64,000 bases of DNA from Utricularia gibba. Taxonomy: Eukaryota > Streptophyta > Magnoliopsida > Lamiales > Lentibulariaceae. A program made the position numbers and the translations under genes. Positions 12,057-23,898 of this stretch are shown piece after piece. Each line of letters begins with the position of its first letter. The stretch's first letter is position 1. The stretch spans positions 620,001 through 684,000 of the forward strand of contig NEEC01000020.1 of the NCBI GenBank assembly GCA_002189035.1, given 5' to 3'. The notes below the pieces were generated by a model. The model was not told where the DNA came from and did not search any database. It worked only from the letters and a program-made list of their open reading frames with translations.

Positions 12057-12862
12057 TTAGGCTTCTGAAGCCCTCCCACATGCTTATGTTCCTCCTCTGC
12101 TTGGTCAGCGCAAGAAGATGAGACATTGATTGATTTCGATCTGTGACACAGAGAGAGAAGTATCCCAAGTTGCTTTCTCCCATTTCTTCCACTCAATTCC
12201 CAGTTGATTGGATTTAGGGCCCAACTTGAAAATAGTGTTTTCATGTATTATAATTATAATTATTTTTAGTTTTGCATAACTTTAATTCATTTTACATCCA
12301 TTATGATATTTTTGGATAAATATGTGAGTTGCTAAGTCACATGATAATTTTAAATTTGTTTGTGTAAATTATTTAAATAATATTAATATGTGTATTAATA
12401 TTTAATAATTTTATAAAATATCTTATTTATTGTATAGTAGATCCGTGAGTCGGGTAGGATCAACCCGGATTAATAAACAATTGGATCATCTCGAACCAAT
12501 AAATAATCGAGCTAGTGTCATATTAATCATAATTATACATAATCGAGTTTTAGTTCGATCATAACATGAAATTTTACGAAAGCCCTTTGAATTAGGATCG
12601 GGCCGAGCCGGGCCGGCCTGGCCCAACTTTCATCCGTATTCAACACACACGGATGCTCATCTTTTTATTACCACAATAAAAAATGAAAATGACAGCTGTA
12701 AGTGCGCGACACTTGGGTTGAACTGCCACCGTTAGATGGAGAAATCGGACGGTTCTCATTTTCCAATATTTTGCGCCAATCCCGTCACTCGGTACGGCTC
12801 CATTGCTTCCATCAAACTACAGTGCCTGCTTTTTTTGATGCTCTGATTCTTCACGAAAAAGC
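12057..12862. other. Intergenic; promoter and leader region of the SWN-like gene
   Basis: AT-rich from 12240 to about 12590, then a GC-richer segment. It contains a cluster of GGGCCGAGCC/GGCCGGCC/TGGCCCAAC motifs at about 12599-12628, resembling plant site II-like (GGCCCA) promoter elements. The 5' leader of the SWN-like gene should lie between about 12680 and 12862. Confidence 0.45.
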
Positions 12863-15800
12863 ATGGTCGCCAAGTGCGAAGTTAGAGGTAGCTCTCTGCT
12901 CATATGCTTTGGTTTCCGAATTATTCTTCCGTATTCGGTTGTGAATTTCTTGGTGTGCGTTGTTTTGTCGCTCGGATGGCGGTGATCATGCCTTGGGGGT
13001 GTTGCTTATCGCTGATGATGAAGTGGTGAATGCTTATGTTCGATCGTTTTCCTGTGTTGAGTTGGTTGAGCTTGTTCACTTTTCATTGATCGATTGCGTT
13101 GATATTCTTTTGTTGTTTAGATGCGTAAGTTGAAGATGGGCGTTTTTTTTATATGGATTGTATGTGTTGAACGTTAAATGAAATCATGCTCACTGGATGT
13201 TTCTGGTTGGGTTTGTGATCGCCAGAAGCTTCACGGAGAACAGTGGAGGAATGGATGATTTGAACACGAAACTTCTGCAGCTGATAAAGGCAATTCAATC
13301 TGAAAGAGTTGCCTCTGTTGGAGTAATGGACCAAATTTTCTGTCAGGCTTGCTTCTTGAACTTCTCTGGGTGCTCTTTTCTAACATCTCAGTGTTTATCA
13401 GGACACGGTTAAGAAAAATTGTGAGAGGATCCATGTTTATGCATCAAATCTTGAAGCGTTGGCTACATCAAGAGATGATTGTGCGGTTAACAGGGTTGAT
13501 GGTTCAGGCAATTTGCTTTCTTTGAGAATGAGCTATCCACTTTTCAAGCTTGAGAGTCTCACTGAGCGGTCTGCTGAGAGAGATGACAGCCATGGTGAGG
13601 AAATTTCAATCTCATCACCTATCAGGCTTCCTCTGTGTCAAAGGATCCCTCCCTATACTACTTGGATGTTCTTAGATAGGTAAATGCTGTGCTTATTTAA
13701 TCCTCGACGCTTCTTCAGATTGCTATTTGAGTTCCTTCACAGCCACATGCTTCATTTTTACAAGAAACCGATGGCCGTGAGATATATATACTTGACCTCA
13801 CCTATTGGGAAACAGTTCTCAGCTACCTTGTTTTTTCCTTGCTTGGAAGTGAATGTGAAGCTTTCCATTTTATTTTAGTTTCTATCGTACTCCACAGAAA
13901 TCAGAGAATGGCTGATGATCAATCAGTCATAGGGCGCAGGCGTATTTATTATGATCAGCATGGGAGTGAGGCTCTGATATGTAGCGATAGTGAGGACGAG
14001 CTGGTTCAGTTAGAAACAGATAAACATGAATTTTCTGAGGGGGAAGATCGTTTGATGAGGTAACTTCATGAATTCTTCAAACCTGCTCCAGAAAAATAGA
14101 GATGATGGAAATTCAGTAGTATTTTAGTTTCCAGTATTTCCTCGTCAGTTCAATGTTGACCTATCTGTACAATTTTTTTTTTCTTGTGCATCTTTGCTAA
14201 CAAGATGTTTCCAGAATCACATAGTCTCCATAGACATTCTTACATGTACTTGTGTGTTAGGTTGGCCATTACAGAATGTGGGCTTGGTGAGGTAGTTCTT
14301 AATTTGCTCTCCGGATTTGTTGGTGGGACACTTCAGGAAATCCAGGTACTATGGGATCACAGTATACGTTTAATAGATGAGACTTGTTAAAAGAAGGAAA
14401 CAAATGGATGATAAATAAACCACACAGACAATGATGGTGTAATTTCTCCTTGATTTTAGAGGAGTTGGGGGGCTTATATATCCATGGATTTACTTTCTCT
14501 GAATATTCACTTATATGCAGGAACGCTGCAACATTATCATGGATAAATGTGAACAGATGGAGGAACAGGATTCTAAAAGTTCTAGAGTAGGAAATTCTGT
14601 GGATTATGCATTCCTGGACAAAAGCCTCAGTGATGCTTTAGATTCTTTTGATAACCTATTTTGTCGTCGCTGCCTGGTAAGTGGTTAGCTTGTGCATAAT
14701 ACTCACATCTGTGGTATTTTTTTCCTCGCTAAATGAAAGGTACTTGAAAGGAGGATAAGGCCTCAAAACTGGAGCATGACTATTTGTATTAATATTGTCT
14801 CTTGTGTGACAGGTATTTGATTGTCATTTGCATGGTTGTTCACAAACAATAATTTATTCTGTAAGTTCGATCATTCTTTAAAACCATGTTAGCTACTTGA
14901 GCATTTTCTCATATGTTGATTTCAAAAAAGTCCGGGATGGCAGAATGAGAAGCAGACTTGCACATTTGATCCAGAAGAGGGCAAGAAACCATGTGGTCAG
15001 CAGTGTTACCTTCAGGTACGTTTTAAAGTTCTTAGGATTCACGCAAAGGACTGAAAAACAAATGAGCCTCCAGGGTATCCTGTAGGAACTTTCATTAATC
15101 ATTTCTTAATTGTCTAGCTGGGTATTTCAAGTGAATTGCCAAAGGTTTCAGAATTAGTATCATCAGGAGAAAAAAATTCATCTATTCGAGATCGTGTTCA
15201 AGGTGAGAAGCATCTCTGTCTTTCATTTGTCTTTTTTTTTTCTGTATTCCCTATGTACTGTTCATATCACAAGGTCATCTGTATTCATGACAGAAAATTA
15301 TCTTGCAAGCGAGGGAGGGCCTATGACACCTAAACCTGGAAGTTCATCAATTATTGATGATGCGCCAGGTTCCTCTAGTGAGATCCACTCGTTAGTTGAC
15401 ACAAACACTTTGAATCATCATAGCATCGTCGAAAATGAAGTCCCTGAGTTGGATGAATCCCAACAACACAAGCATACCCGGTGTGTCTATGTTTTGTGTA
15501 AATAGTTCTTCCTTCCCCTTCAATTAGATCATCATAGCCATGAAGAAGTTTGTATTGTTTGAACCTTCAACTTCCTCACATCACCTTCTATTCCCTAACT
15601 ACTGGAGGAATCCAACTAAATATGCTTTTTTTTTCTTTTTTTGTAAAATTTAAATATTGGTGATCTCAGAGATGATGGCGAGGACGAAGGAAAGGATACC
15701 AATGTAATTCAGAAACATGTCCATTTATGCTTTGGAAGATCACATAAAGTACCACGTCAGTCAAGTGATTGGAAACCTCTCGAGAAAGACTTGTATCTTA

Positions 15801-17976
15801 AAGGATTAGAGATATACGGGAGAAATAGGTAATCCTTGAAATATGGATTTATCTCATTTTTTCTTGTTGCTCTGAGTTCCAAATTAGAGCTCATTTGGTG
15901 GTCATATTGCACAGTTGCTTTATTGCTAGAAATTTGCTTCCTGGTCTTAAAACTTGCAAAGAAGTGTCCAGTTACATGTATGGTGATGCGCCATCAACAT
16001 CTTGTGGATCTTCAGCTCTTTCTCAGTCGTTTCTTGAAGATTGCAAAGAGTGCCATGTAGGGCATCTGGTTTGCATTTTATTCTTTTCCTTGGATAGAAA
16101 ACCGTACATTCTGTCCTGCACCACCAGGATATCATTTCCATTGTGTCCATTCTTTTATTTCAGGATCGAGATGCTCCTCCAAAGTCAAGAGTGTGCCGTA
16201 AACGGGGAAGGGTGCGGAAGGTTAAGTCCTCTTGGAAATCTGCTGGCCATCCTTCTCTATGGAGAAGGATAGCTGATGGAAAGGATTTGCCATGTAAACA
16301 TTATACTCCTTGTGGCTGCCAGCCCCTATGTGGAAAGGAATGCCCTTGTTTGCTAACTGGGACTTGCTGCGAAAAGTATTGCGGGTATTGATAAGTTTAC
16401 TTCTTTCTGAGCATCTTTTTGGTTTTAGATCCTGCCTTCCTGTCAACCATTGCTTTTAGATTAAGCATGAGAAAAAAAAAACAACTTTTGCATCTGTGGC
16501 CATTGATATAGGGCAACCTTTTACCTGTTCTGTCCAGGTGCTCAATAAACTGCAAAAATCGGTTTCGAGGGTGTCATTGTACAAAAAGCCAATGCAAAAG
16601 TCGGCTATGTCCATGTTTTGCTGCTGGTCGTGAATGCGATCCAGATGTTTGCCGGTATTGCTGGGTTAGGTACACAAGTTTTTTCCGCTATTCTATTCTG
16701 GATGTGCAGCATAATTTTTTTTGTTTCAAGTTTTCGCCCTTGCTATTCTGGAAATCACCAAATACTAATCTGTGCAGCTGTGGGGGTCATGAGTTAGGAG
16801 AACCCACAAGGCGAGGAGAAAATCAGTGTAGTAACATGAAACTCCTTCTGAGACAGCAGCAAAGGGTAAGAGATTCTTCAACTTCAATGCCATTACCCGA
16901 CACCTCAATGCATGTCGCTATTTTCTTTTCATCTAAATATCCTCATGTCATAGAACAGGAGAATCCAGAGCATGCCCATTTGTCTTTCTTTTGGGGTAAA
17001 GTAACCAGTGCAATGCATGCCTTTTTTATAGATCCTCTTGGCTAAGTCTGATGTTGCTGGTTGGGGAGCATTTCTTAAGGTATGCTTTAAGTTGTGATCT
17101 CCAGACTTTTGGGTACGAAAAATGTGTGATGAAGATGGATTCCTTTGCAGAACCCGGTTAACAAAAACGACTACCTCGGAGAATACACCGGTGAACTGAT
17201 CTCCCATCAGGAAGCAGACAAGCGTGGGAAGATTTATGATCGTGCAAATTCATCCTTCCTTTTTGATCTCAACGACAAGGCAAGACACTCTTATCTCCCA
17301 TCTCATGCATTCACCATATGATCTGTCCACACACCATATTTTTTCATGAAGCCATTGCACAGTCGTATAACATCGTAAGCATGTCGATTTACTATAGAGA
17401 TATCATCAGTTGAGTCCATCTTTTGGATCCATGCATTCTCCTCATCTTTAGCATTCCACTAATGTGCACACACCATATGTTTTCATGAAGCCATTTTACA
17501 GAGGTGCTCCATATCTGAATAGATAACATCCATCTTTTGGATCCATGCATTCTCCCCATCTGTCGCATTCCATTACTGTGCAAATATACTCTTGGTTCAC
17601 ACATTGTATTGCATTTTCAGTTTGTCCTCGATGCGTACCGCAAGGGAGACAAGTTGAAATTCGCAAACCATTCATCAACACCAAACTGTTATGCCAAGGT
17701 GCATACATTGTTGCACTTTCTCTAGATGTCAATAAGTTCTTCTCTATCATGATCCATGACCATGATCAGTGTTGTGAGCTTCAGGTGATGCTGGTTGTGG
17801 GTGACCACCGCGTTGGCATCTACGCAAACGAGCACATCGAAGCCGGTCAAGAGCTGTTCTACGACTACCGCTACGGACCGGACCAGGCACCCACATGGGC
17901 TCGAAAGCCTGAGAACTCAAAGAGGGATGGCTCATCAATACCACAAGGCCGAGCAAAGAAACACCAATCAGGTTAA
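12863..17976 (+). CDS. SWN: Enhancer-of-zeste H3K27 methyltransferase, SWINGER-like (PRC2 catalytic subunit)
   Basis: Nuclear Polycomb PRC2 methyltransferase. Nineteen coding exons, all phases consistent: 12863-12873, 13226-13322, 13402-13679, 13898-14059, 14261-14345, 14521-14676, 14813-14860, 14944-15015, 15118-15202, 15294-15480, 15670-15828, 15915-16056, 16164-16384, 16538-16669, 16778-16865, 17032-17079, 17151-17279, 17621-17698, 17785-17976; 789 residues. Landmarks: IPPYTTWMFLDRNQRMADDQ, RRRIYYDQHGSEALICSDSE, ALDSFDNLFCRRCLVFDC, a SANT-like region near 440-480 (YLKGLEIYGRNSCFIARNLL), the CXC cysteine block near 520-611, and the SET domain near 640-765 with GWGAFLKNPV, GEYTGELISH, KFANHSSTPNC and ELFYDYRYGPDQAP, so catalytic and cofactor motifs are intact. 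SWN rather than CLF is favoured by SAGHPSLWRRIA and the KKHQS end. The first coding exon is only 11 bases (MVAK|S); intron 17 uses a GC donor. Confidence 0.94.
17331..17580. repeat. Direct duplication inside SWN intron 17
   Basis: Two adjacent copies of a ~115-140 bp block. One copy includes ACACCATATTTTTTCATGA at 17331 and TCCATCTTTTGGATCCATGC at about 17415. The other has the matching ACACCATATGTTTTCATGA at about 17469 and the same TCCATCTTTTGGATCCATGC at about 17529. Both are followed by ATTCTCC and CGCATTCCA or AGCATTCCA. It lies wholly in the GC-AG intron between exons 17 and 18. Confidence 0.8.
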
Positions 17977-18139
17977 GTATTCCCTCCCTCACACCCTCTT
18001 GTTTTAAGTCTCTTGTATAGTTTTTTGTTGCTAAAGAGCTCTGAGTACCAAATGTGCCAACTTGAATAATATGCAATGCAAAGTCCCCTTCTCATTACAT
18101 GATGAATTATATTCAAAAAAATGAGCATTATATTCTTCA

Positions 18140-18479
18140 TGATTACATACTCATGAATCACATAATCTCCAAATGGTTGTTCTTGGTGCAACACACCTCA
18201 TCATTCATCTCTATACATACAATGTGTTTGCTACTCCCCTTTCACCAACACAAAACTTTCATAATCTTGAGCCTGAGTTCAGCATTTCAGTTCTATTGTA
18301 ATGGTAAATTTTTGGCTAAGGACTTGTTCAAGGAGCTCAAGAGGCTCAAATACATGCCTACAATGGACTTTTGCCAAGAAAAGATTCAAAATGTGGATGG
18401 GGATGGGAATGCGAATGGGAATGTACCCATCGACTATCGGAAGTTTAAGAATCTCATGACCAAGGTCCAAAAGACTTAG
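18140..18479 (+). pseudogene. Decayed copy of the plus-strand EF-hand gene (copy A)
   Basis: The sequence from about 18140 matches the promoter, leader and coding region of the intact gene at 23505-23898 (shared CTCATGAATCACATAATCTCC, CACCTCATCATT, then coding). The start ATG is lost, and about 50 bases covering the first helix-loop are deleted. The remaining frame reads LFKELKRLKYMPTMDFCQEK and ends TKVQKT-stop at 18479. The calcium loop is disrupted by inserted residues (DGDGNANGNVPIDY instead of DGDGDGFINYEE). The 3' flank is also homologous to that of the intact copy (GTGGTTTTAT..). It is therefore a non-functional duplicate. Confidence 0.8.
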
Positions 18480-21248
18480 GCAACTGATTACCATATTAAC
18501 TCAATCAAATTCATGTGGTTTTATAACATAACATGATATCGTGTCGAATCGGAATCATATCCATTCAATTTTAATTTTATGATATTATATGAAATCTATA
18601 GGAGTTTTATTGATATTGAAATATTGGATTTTGTTATGGTATTTTGAAATCTTCATAATATTGATATAATAACAATTTTTTATTTTTTTATAATTAAAAA
18701 TTTAATGATATATGAATATCAACAATGGAATTTTAAAAGCACTCATATTAAAAGCATGTATAACACCAACTAGTGTTCAAAATATTTCGTGTCAATTAAA
18801 ATTATTTATTTTTATAAATAAATGAATACAATAAATCCATTTTTTAAAAAACCTAATAAACGAACACAAATGATATTCATGTTTGATTGTATTTGATTGT
18901 GCTTGATTAAATATAATATTAATGTTGTATTAAAATTTAAAAATTTCAAGTTGGTAAAAGATTATTAATGTGAAACATTTGAAGTTTAAGCAATATTATA
19001 AAAGCATATTTTAGCTATTAAATGACATATATGACTTTAAAAGCTCATATTTGAATTGTTAGTTGAGCTTAGATGATATTAAATCATCTTTGTCGACTAA
19101 AATATATAAAATTTTACTTTATATTGATTTTGTATAAAAGGAATTCATATAATCAAGAATTTTATGTGTAATTAATTTTTAGTTCGTTAATATATTGTAT
19201 ATATTTTCAAAATATTTTATATACTATAATTGTTTAATTATAAAATAATATATTTATCTTGAATAAAGTAAAATTTCAAAAACAATATAAAAATTGTGAC
19301 AATGATATTTCGCCTTTTTTATATCTTTTTATTATGAATATGTTCGGCACAAATTTTTTGTGCTAAGACTTGCGTGATGCGAATTTTTATATTTTTCAAT
19401 TATATAATAATTTATGTATACATATAATATACATGAATATTTATAAAATGTTATTTGATTAATAATAATAAATGAATAAAAACATGAGTAATAATATTCA
19501 TTGGTTAAACATGATCATCTTTAAAAAAGAAAAATATATTATATAATCTATGAGAAAGTAACTATATCATTTAATATTTATTTAGTAAATTAAGAATTCA
19601 ATGCATATTATTTTAATATTTTTAATTAATTTCAAAATTGAAGAAAAACAACTCTTGAGAATTTTATAGTAAATTAACATTCTTCTTGACCTATATTACA
19701 TTAAGGGGTGGCTATTAAAACCATTTAATTGTTATATTGAATCATCCCATGATTAATTTTTTTTACTTACAAAATGATTAATAGATTTGATATAGTTAAT
19801 CTAAATAATGAATCAATAATCACATAAACACTTTTGTAAAATCAATCAAATTTCATATAAAAAAATACATATATTTAGCAGTCAAATATCAGGTCAATTT
19901 TGAAACTGGATTTTAAAGTATAAGTTTGGCATCATAAAAAATCAAATGATCATTATAATATATCATTTATAATCTCATGAAAATATTAAGAACTATCAAC
20001 TATACTTAGGATAATGACCTAAAGAATGACTTGTGCCTAAAGGTTACCTCTTATTGGAAATTTATTCACTTTACAAGATATTTTAAGATTATGTATTTAT
20101 TACAATATTCATAAATGAATATGATACAAAATATACCTTGTAAATACTTGATTTCAAGGTAATTAGTGGTGATATAATAAACTTTATACAATTAGATAAT
20201 ATTTGAAATTCGAAAAAAAAAATTATTAGAATGTAAGTGTTGTTATCACATTGAATTTGTATTTGTTGTCTTCTGTTGATATGCTTAATTTAGATCATTG
20301 GTTTGTGATGATATTGATAGTTTTAATTAGGATCTAGAATATAAATAACATGTAATTTTACATTTAGTTGAACACTATGAACATTTGTACTTTATGTTCT
20401 ATTTTGATACCTACTACGTAATTTTCTTGAGTTTATATTTTATGGAGATTATATATATATATATATATATATTATTTGATATGTGAGTTTATTTTATGTA
20501 CAACAAAGATTATGAATACTCATTCATCAACATCCTCACACTACAAACACTTGATGACATAAAAAAATAATTTTTGATTTTTAGTTATATTAATGTATAT
20601 CATAACAAAATTTCAATGGAATAAAAAAAAAGTGAAAATTGTAAAAATAACACCCCAACTTTTAATCAGTATAAATTCTCTAACCTACAAATTTTATAAT
20701 TGCAAAAAAGACATCTCAAATTATCAAAACCATTCAGGTAAAGCCCAAAGTTCGAATTTTTAAGTCATGAACCGATTCATGACATCATGAATTAATTTTG
20801 GTTTCACACCCAACAATAATTCATGATAAGAATTTTCGCATTTGCATATAAAGTTTGATGAATCAAATCTCTTGTCAAGATTATATTGCGTTCGCATATT
20901 GTGATTTTCGAAGTTTGGCAAGGATAAGTTTATCAAAGAAAGAATAGTAGAAGTTGTATATATTGTTTATAATGATGCCTTATTAAAATGACATTAGGGG
21001 TCAAAATCAGTCAATTTTTGTAATATAGATGGGTTAAATATGCAATTTTATTATTTACAAAAAAATGTAAATTAAAGAACTTATGATGTAATTTTGAAAC
21101 TTAGAAACTAGATTTTTTATAGTAACTGTTAATTGAGGTGTGATTAACAAACTCCATTGAAGAAAAAAATAATAATCATATTATTATTAAACAAAACATG
21201 TTTTATCAAAACTATACTAATGTTAATCAATAACATATCACAAATCGT
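18480..21248. other. AT-rich intergenic region, no gene seen
   Basis: About 2.8 kb of very AT-rich sequence with no recognisable exon. It contains an (AT)n microsatellite at about 20450-20472. The part near 20330-20500 weakly resembles the 3' flanks of the EF-hand copies further right (near 22470-22560 and 24500-24660), suggesting it belongs to the same duplicated block. Confidence 0.5.
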
Positions 21249-21512
21249 TCAAAAGAAGCTCGAACCTTGTGTGATCATTGTCGTAAATTCCTCATAATTT
21301 AGAAATCCATCTTCATCGATATCGAAAAGTTCCATCACAAAGGGAAGTACCTTAGGATCAAACTTGAACTCTAACTTGTGAAACCCATTGCCCAACTCCA
21401 CGATTGAAATCTTGCCTTTTATGGATTGATCGAACTTCTCGAACAACACTTTCATTTCACATTCTTCATAGAATTCATGAAAAGACTTGATGAGGTCTGC
21501 TACGCTTTGCAT
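21249..21512 (-). CDS. Small two-EF-hand calcium-binding protein (minus-strand type)
   Basis: Single-exon frame of 87 residues from ATG at 21512 to a stop at 21249. The second EF-hand is canonical: loop DIDEDGFLNYEE followed by a hydrophobic helix (FTTMITQ). The first is weaker: loop DQSIKGKISIVE keeps D at 1 and E at 12 but lacks acidic residues at 3 and 5. Size and layout resemble small plant calcium sensors (polcalcin or KIC-like), but I cannot assign a subfamily. It is transcribed divergently from the truncated plus-strand copy at 22186-22359. A broken second copy lies at 22860-22945. No intron is needed and the frame is intact. Confidence 0.75.
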   Translation of the reverse strand: MQSVADLIKSFHEFYEECEMKVLFEKFDQSIKGKISIVELGNGFHKLEFKFDPKVLPFVMELFDIDEDGFLNYEEFTTMITQGSSFF

Positions 21513-22185
21513 TGTGGGCTAATGGAGAAGCAAACTTTCTTCATATTATTTATAGACATGTATGTGTTTTATTTTATAAAATAAATTGGAAATGAACCTA
21601 ATATAATTCATATTTAATATATAAAAAATGGGAAGTTAATAAAATTATGAAATATTTATTTCCTGAAAAATCATGCATATAATTTCTAATATTTCATCGA
21701 AAATTCAAATAATAGTATATTTCAACTTAAATTCAAAAGTTCTTTGAATGTATTCACCTAATATTTTTAAATGCCTATAATAACTAAAAATCGATATAAT
21801 ATTATGTGTATACATAATATTTTAGAGCTAGACACGAGTTTGACTCGACAAGTATAGTTTCACGAGTTGATTTGGATAATTGTATTACTTTTTTTTAAAA
21901 AAAAATATCCAATTAAATTATTTAAATAATTCTGATATTATAATATGAAATTGCATTATCTATGTTAACACATTTATTCACCTAAACCTATATACACTAC
22001 ACTTGTCAACGACACATTGTAAATTTGGTACCATATGATTCATTTCACCTATAAATATCTCTAAGTTATAATCTTTTTTGAGATGCCGTTGAAGTGGAAA
22101 AATATATATATTCTCCATTATTTGAGTATTAAAAATTACAATATTATATTAAAATCAAAATAATAAATTATTTTTAAAATATTAT

Positions 22186-22359
22186 TACATACTTAAGAAT
22201 CACATAATCTCCATTATACAAATCATTTCTGGTCCAACCTACCTTATATTTATCTCTATAAATAACATTTGCTTGCTACCATTGGATGGGGATGGGGATG
22301 GATTCATCAGCTATGAGGAGTTTAAAAAACTCATGACAAAAGTCGAAAAGAGAAACTAA
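22186..22359 (+). pseudogene. Truncated copy of the plus-strand EF-hand gene (copy B)
   Basis: Promoter-like sequence (AAGAATCACATAATCTCC..TCTCTATAAATAACATTTGC) matches copies A and C. It then jumps directly at about 22283 into the last EF loop: the frame reads DGDGDGFISYEEFKKLMTKV and ends EKRN-stop at 22357-22359. All of the start, first EF-hand and linker are deleted. The remaining loop is canonical, but with no start codon it cannot make the full protein. Confidence 0.8.
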
Positions 22360-22859
22360 GGGAGCGTTTGGTACACGGGTAGGGATTTAATTTGGATTTA
22401 TATAAACGCATTTAATTGATTTAAAAGATAATTCATGTTTGATTCGTAGATACAATTTATTTGAATTTAAAATCGACATAATATTAGTTGCATATTACAA
22501 ATAACTGCTCTTTGTTTTGATTTAGAATGTACTATGTACCTTTCTTATGTTAATGTTTTGTGTAGATTAAAGAAATAAATTATTTACCATAATATCAAAT
22601 TCTTGCTGATCAATACTTTTACGTCACAATGGCACGAGGACCTTTATTTTTCTAAACTCAACCTATTTCCACCTCTCTCCTCACACAAGTCGTGACAAAA
22701 TTAAGTTTTGATTATTAATTTAAGCAGTTTGCATCATAATTGATTTAAATCCAAAGAAGTTATCATACTTTTATTCATAACTTATAATAAATATATTCAT
22801 ATTAATCAAACCATATTTTATTCAATCATACTAATATTAAAAGATTATATATCACCGAA

Positions 22860-22945
22860 CATTCAAAAGAGGCTCGAACCTTGCCTCATCATTATTATGA
22901 ATTCATCAAAATTGAGAAAACCGCCGCAATAGATATTTATTTGAG
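22860..22945 (-). pseudogene. Remnant of a second minus-strand EF-hand gene
   Basis: On the minus strand this reads GGFLNFDEFIIMMRQGSSLF-stop, aligned to the C-terminus of the intact gene at 21249-21512 (DGFLNYEEFTTMITQGSSFF). Calcium ligands of the loop are lost (DIYCGG in place of DIDEDG). The homology ends abruptly where a ~105-bp tandem array begins. It is therefore a truncated, decayed duplicate. Confidence 0.75.
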
Positions 22946-23345
22946 ATGTATGTTTTTTTTAAAAAAAAATAAACCATTAATCAGTTTATTATGACTCATA
23001 TTCTAATGTATAAAAGTTGCAAAATTAATCAAATTATAGAATATTTATTGGAGATATATGTTTTTTTAAAAAAAATTAACTAATTAGTTGAATGTGATTC
23101 ATATTCTAATATATTAAATATGTAAAATTTATCAAATTATAGCATATTTATTGGAGATATATGTTTTTTTAAAAAACTAAATCATTAATCAGTTTAATAT
23201 GATTCATATTATAATGTATAATAGATGTGAAATTAATCAAATTATATAATATTTACTGAATGTATATGTTAAAAAAATAAATCATTAATCAATTTAATAT
23301 GATTCATATTCTAATTTATAAAATATATGAAATTATAGAATATTT
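22935..23345. repeat. ~105-bp tandem array, about four units
   Basis: A unit of form ATATTTATTGGAGATATATG, then T and A runs, ATCATTAATCAGTTTAATAT, ATTCATATTCTAAT..AAATTATAG recurs at about 22935, 23041, 23144 and 23248. Spacings are roughly 94-106 bases. A single-copy relative lies upstream of the intact minus-strand EF-hand gene at about 21540-21680, so the array appears to have grown within the second duplicated block. Confidence 0.8.
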
Positions 23346-23634
23346 ATTTCATGAAAAATTATGCATATCAATTCCAAAGTTTTAAACTTTCACCGAAAGT
23401 TCAGATGCTGACTGAATATTATTGCATTATCAATAATAAAAATATCTATTTTTCCTCTTAAGTAAAATTAAATTAAAAATACAACAAAATATTTGAAAAA
23501 TATTATTACATGCTCATGAATCACATAATCTCCAAAATCCAAATGTGCCACCCACCTCATCATTTTCCCCCATAAATAACAAATGTTTGCTATTCTTCAT
23601 TCACCAAACAAAAACCCACATCATTTTGGGAGAC

Positions 23635-23898
23635 ATGAAGAACCTGAGTACCGCATTCAACTATTACGAAGACAGTGACGTACACCATGCGTTTCGCTAC
23701 TACGATCATCACTCCAAAGGGATGGTTTCGGCCAAGAACTTGTTCAATGGGCTCAAGAAGCTGGGCTACGCGCCGACAATGGAGTATTGCCAAGAAAAGA
23801 TTAGAAGCGTGGATGGGGATGGAGACGGATTCATCAACTATGAGGAGTTTAAAAGTCTCATGACCAAGGTCCAAAGTAGTAAGACTAAGACCAAGTGA
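23635..23898 (+). CDS. Small EF-hand calcium-binding protein (plus-strand type, intact copy C)
   Basis: Single-exon frame. The ATG at 23635 (MKNLSTAFNYYEDSDVHHAF) gives 87 residues. An upstream in-frame Met at 23545 exists but falls in sequence shared with the promoters of copies A and B, so I prefer 23635. The C-terminal EF-hand is canonical (loop DGDGDGFINYEE, then FKSLMTKV). The N-terminal one (DHHSKGMVSAKN) is degenerate, lacking the acidic residue at position 12. Likely a small calcium sensor similar in size to polcalcins. It is the only intact member of three direct copies (A at 18140, B at 22186). The preceding leader contains CCATAAATAACAAATG, a possible TATA-type element at about 23571. 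Confidence 0.78.
   Translation: MKNLSTAFNYYEDSDVHHAFRYYDHHSKGMVSAKNLFNGLKKLGYAPTMEYCQEKIRSVDGDGDGFINYEEFKSLMTKVQSSKTKTK

Noticed and set aside
11759-12244. 161-codon minus-strand frame as a gene
   Set aside because: Most of it translates the ~70-bp tandem repeat and repeats GSWGLLVF/LLGKLGT motifs; no domain.
12863-12887. SWN first exon ending at the donor at 12888
   Set aside because: It joins exon 2 out of phase and leads to an early stop; the donor at 12874 keeps phase and gives the expected N-terminus.
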